Origin: an uncultured bacterium
Lineage (GTDB): Bacteria > Hydrogenedentota > Hydrogenedentia > Hydrogenedentales > SLHB01
Length of the DNA stretch: 7,013 bases
NCBI GenBank assembly: GCA_937928585.1
Contig: CALEZK010000482.1
Coordinates: 1 to 7,013 of the forward strand
Reading direction: 5' to 3'
Shown here: piece by piece, positions 4,613 through 7,013 of the stretch
Layout of the letters: each line of letters starts with the position of its first letter
How positions within the stretch are numbered: the stretch's first letter is position 1
Translations under genes and position numbers: made by a program
The notes under the pieces: generated by a model
What the model saw: the letters and a program-made list of their open reading frames with translations, nothing else
Database searches by the model: none
Told to the model about the DNA's origin: nothing

Positions 4613-6993
4613 CGCAAGGTCTTGGCCTTTCGGGCGGGTTTCTTCGCCGGCGTTGACGCACCGCGATCAAAGGCGATGCGCAACGCTTCGTCAACTTCTG
4701 TCACGAGCGCAATCTTGAGGTCCTGCTTGATTTCCGCGGGAATATCGACAAGATCCTTCTCGTTTTCCTTCGGCAAAATAACCGTACGAATGCCGGCCCG
4801 GTGTGCTGCAAGCAGCTTTTCCTTAATTCCGCCTACTGGAAGCACGCGCCCGCGCAAGGTAATCTCACCCGTCATTGCCAGGCGTTCGGCAGGGGGTGCG
4901 TTTCGCAATGCTGACACCATCGATACAGCCATCGCGACACCCGCCGATGGGCCGTCCTTTGGAATCGCGCCTTCCGGGACGTGGATGTGCAGATCGAGTT
5001 TGCGATTGAAGTCCAGAGGAATCCGCAATTGTTTGGCGTGCGAGCGAAGATAGGTGTACGCGGCATGCGCGGACTCTTTCATGACATCGCCCAACTGTCC
5101 GGTAAGCGTGAGGACACCTTTACCTTTCATCGGGCTCGTTTCGATGTGCAACACATCGCCGCCAGCCCAAGTCCACGCCAGCCCAACGGAGACACCCGGT
5201 TGCGCAGCATCGTCGGCGCGCAGATCGCTGTACTCGTGTGGACCCAAAAGTTCCTGCACGGCGTTGGCGTCAATTTTCGCCGCCTTTTTTGAACTGTCTT
5301 CGACAACTTTTCGCGCGACTTTGCGGCAGACATTTGCAATCTGCCGATCCAAGTCGCGAACGCCGGCTTCACGCGTATAGCGTTGGATGATTGTGTGAAT
5401 CCCGCTGGCCTCAAACGATATGTTTTTTGCGGTGAGCCCAGTTTCCTTCATTTGTCTCGGAATGAGAAACAGCTTCGCGATGTGCTCTTTCTCATAGGAG
5501 GTATAACCCGACAGCCGCACGATTTCCATGCGATCATGTAGCGGACCGGGTATTTCGTGTTCGCTGTTTGCCGTCGTAATAAAGAAAACCTCGTGTAGAT
5601 CGAAGTCCACTTCGAGATAGTGGTCGCTGAATGCGGTGTTCTGTTCCGGATCCAGGACTTCGAGCAGGGCAGATGAAGGATCCCCCCGGAAATCCATGCT
5701 CATCTTGTCGATTTCATCCAGAATGAACAAGGGGTTCTTCACCCCCACTTTCTTAATACTCTGTACGATACGTCCCGGCATAGCGCCAACATAGGTGCGC
5801 CGGTGTCCACGTATCTCGGCCTCATCGCGCACGCCGCCGAGCGAAACGCGAATGAATTTTCGTCCCATTGCACGCGCAATCGACCTGCCCAAAGACGTCT
5901 TGCCAACGCCCGGCGGGCCTACGAAACAGAGGATGGGCCCCTTTGTGCTCTTGCTAAGTTTCCGAACGGCGAGGTATTCGAGGATACGTTCTTTGACTTT
6001 TTTGAGTCCATAGTGGTCTCCGTCAAGCACCTTCTGGGCGAGCGCAAGGTCAATGGAGTCCTTGGTGCGCTTGTTCCAGGGCATTTCCGCCAGCCATTCG
6101 ATATAGGTACGGATGATGGCACTTTCCGGGCTCATCGCGGGCATGCGGTCGAAGCGGCCGAGCTCTCGAATCGCCTTCTCCTTCACCTCTTTCGGCATTC
6201 CCGCCTTTTCGATCATCGCGCGCAGTTCGGAGCTTTCGTCCGTAGCGCCATCTTTGTTTCCGAGTTCCTGATGGATGGCCTTCAACTGCTCGTGCAGAAA
6301 GTATTCACGTTGCCCTCGATCCATCTGTTCCCGAATGCGTTCGCGAACTTTTTTCTCGATGTCGAGCATCTCGGTTTCGCGAAGCAGCAAAACCGAAAGC
6401 TTTTCGAAACGCTCCCGAACTGCGACGAGTTGGAGCAACTCCTGACGTTCGTCCACGCGCAGCGGAAGATATGCGCAAAGGAGATCCGCAAGCGCGTTCG
6501 CTTCGGTCACACTACGCAGTGACGCGACGACCTCCGGTGCCACACGGCCACTCTGTTTAACGTAGGCCTCGAACTGCGCGAGCGTTGTGCGCATCAATGC
6601 TTCCGATTCCGGACCTTCGAATGTCTCCTCCACCACAGGGAACACAGTCGCCTCGATAACGCCATCGCGTTCCTTTACCTTGGCAAGACGTCCGCGCCCC
6701 AAACCTTCTACGACAACTTTCATCGTGCCGTCGGGCATGCGCAACGTTTGCAGTACGTTGGCGGCAACGCCGACGGGATGTAGTTGTTCAAGGGTCGGAG
6801 AATCGTCGGCAGCGTCCCTCTGTGTGCACAGAAAGACGGGAACGCCGGAGGCGAGGCTTGATTCAACGGATGCGAGCGATCCAGGCCTTCCGACAAGAAG
6901 TGGAATCACCATGCGCGGAAAGACAACAACGTCTTTCAACGGAAGCAGCGGAATGCGCTGCGGTTGTATTTCAGACTTGGCCTTCGTAGCCAT
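4609..6993 (-). CDS. lon: ATP-dependent protease Lon (LonA type)
   Basis: This is a 794-aa LonA protease that unfolds and degrades damaged and regulatory proteins in the cytoplasm as a hexamer. The substrate-binding N-domain (about 14-205) begins 'IPLLPLKDVVVFPRMVIPLLVGR'; a long helical region (about 205-310) follows. The AAA+ module has Walker A 'GPPGVGKTS' (Lys365), Walker B 'FILDEID' (Asp426, Glu427), an arginine finger in 'PLHDRMEIV' (about Arg488) and sensor 2 in 'REAGVRDLDR' (about Arg546). The S16 peptidase domain carries the catalytic dyad Ser683 in 'PKDGPSAG' and Lys726 in 'GGIKEKLLAAHRAG'. The protein ends in a short basic tail (STPAKKPARKAKTLR) not typical of the E. coli enzyme. 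ATG 6993 is chosen over TTG 6996 because GGGAGG sits 4 nt upstream of it. Its stop overlaps the engB start. The promoter lies outside the window. Confidence 0.98.
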   Translation of the reverse strand: MATKAKSEIQPQRIPLLPLKDVVVFPRMVIPLLVGRPGSLASVESSLASGVPVFLCTQRDAADDSPTLEQLHPVGVAANVLQTLRMPDGTMKVVVEGLGRGRLAKVKERDGVIEATVFPVVEETFEGPESEALMRTTLAQFEAYVKQSGRVAPEVVASLRSVTEANALADLLCAYLPLRVDERQELLQLVAVRERFEKLSVLLLRETEMLDIEKKVRERIREQMDRGQREYFLHEQLKAIHQELGNKDGATDESSELRAMIEKAGMPKEVKEKAIRELGRFDRMPAMSPESAIIRTYIEWLAEMPWNKRTKDSIDLALAQKVLDGDHYGLKKVKERILEYLAVRKLSKSTKGPILCFVGPPGVGKTSLGRSIARAMGRKFIRVSLGGVRDEAEIRGHRRTYVGAMPGRIVQSIKKVGVKNPLFILDEIDKMSMDFRGDPSSALLEVLDPEQNTAFSDHYLEVDFDLHEVFFITTANSEHEIPGPLHDRMEIVRLSGYTSYEKEHIAKLFLIPRQMKETGLTAKNISFEASGIHTIIQRYTREAGVRDLDRQIANVCRKVARKVVEDSSKKAAKIDANAVQELLGPHEYSDLRADDAAQPGVSVGLAWTWAGGDVLHIETSPMKGKGVLTLTGQLGDVMKESAHAAYTYLRSHAKQLRIPLDFNRKLDLHIHVPEGAIPKDGPSAGVAMAVSMVSALRNAPPAERLAMTGEITLRGRVLPVGGIKEKLLAAHRAGIRTVILPKENEKDLVDIPAEIKQDLKIALVTEVDEALRIAFDRGASTPAKKPARKAKTLR

Positions 6994-6997
6994 CAAA

Positions 6998-7003
6998 CCT
7001 CCC
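6998..7003 (-). promoter_or_regulatory. Strong Shine-Dalgarno site of lon
   Basis: GGGAGG on the minus strand lies 4 nt before ATG 6993. It is the best ribosome-binding site in the window. It would be only 1 nt from the TTG at 6996, so it decides in favour of the ATG. Confidence 0.8.
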
Positions 7004-7013
7004 AGTTCAATCC

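Noticed and set aside
5803..6522. Long plus-strand open frame (239 codons) opposite lon
   Set aside because: It lies wholly inside the well-supported lon gene on the other strand; its translation has no recognisable domain and reflects codon structure of lon.

Overview
The window is a densely packed bacterial chromosomal segment. All seven genes lie on the minus strand, so transcription runs from the right edge to the left edge. Base composition is moderately GC-rich and looks even throughout. There are no mobile elements, tRNA or rRNA genes, or CRISPR repeats. Taxonomy cannot be fixed from this much sequence. The bacterial-type Lon, the ECF sigma factor and the weak use of Shine-Dalgarno sites would suit a Gram-negative or PVC/Hydrogenedentota-like lineage, but that is only an impression.

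Reading in the direction of transcription, lon (ATP-dependent protease, 6993-4609) comes first, with a strong GGGAGG ribosome-binding site. Its stop codon overlaps the start of engB (ribosome-assembly GTPase, 4612-4028) as ATGA, so the two are probably translationally coupled. A 181-bp gap follows (3847-4027), the only sizeable non-coding stretch. It holds an 18-bp near-palindrome, a good sigma70-type promoter and a G-rich leader.

That promoter should drive the next genes: a 367-aa protein I do not recognise (proline-rich N-terminus, charged middle, TPR-like C-terminal helices), a 233-aa protein I do not recognise, and a family 2 glycosyltransferase with a Rossmann-like C-terminal domain. Gaps between these are 58 and 18 bp. 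After another 61 bp, which hold a cluster of 9-bp repeats, come an ECF sigma factor and, 19 bp further on, the start of a probable anti-sigma factor that runs off the left edge.

The layout therefore combines a housekeeping proteostasis/ribosome pair (lon-engB), a central two-gene cassette of unknown function followed by a glycosyltransferase, and a sigma/anti-sigma regulatory pair. The points most worth following are the uncharacterised 367-aa/233-aa pair, the repeat cluster before the sigma gene, and an overlapping short upstream ORF that carries an in-phase U_UUU_UUA slippery heptamer at the start of the 367-aa gene.
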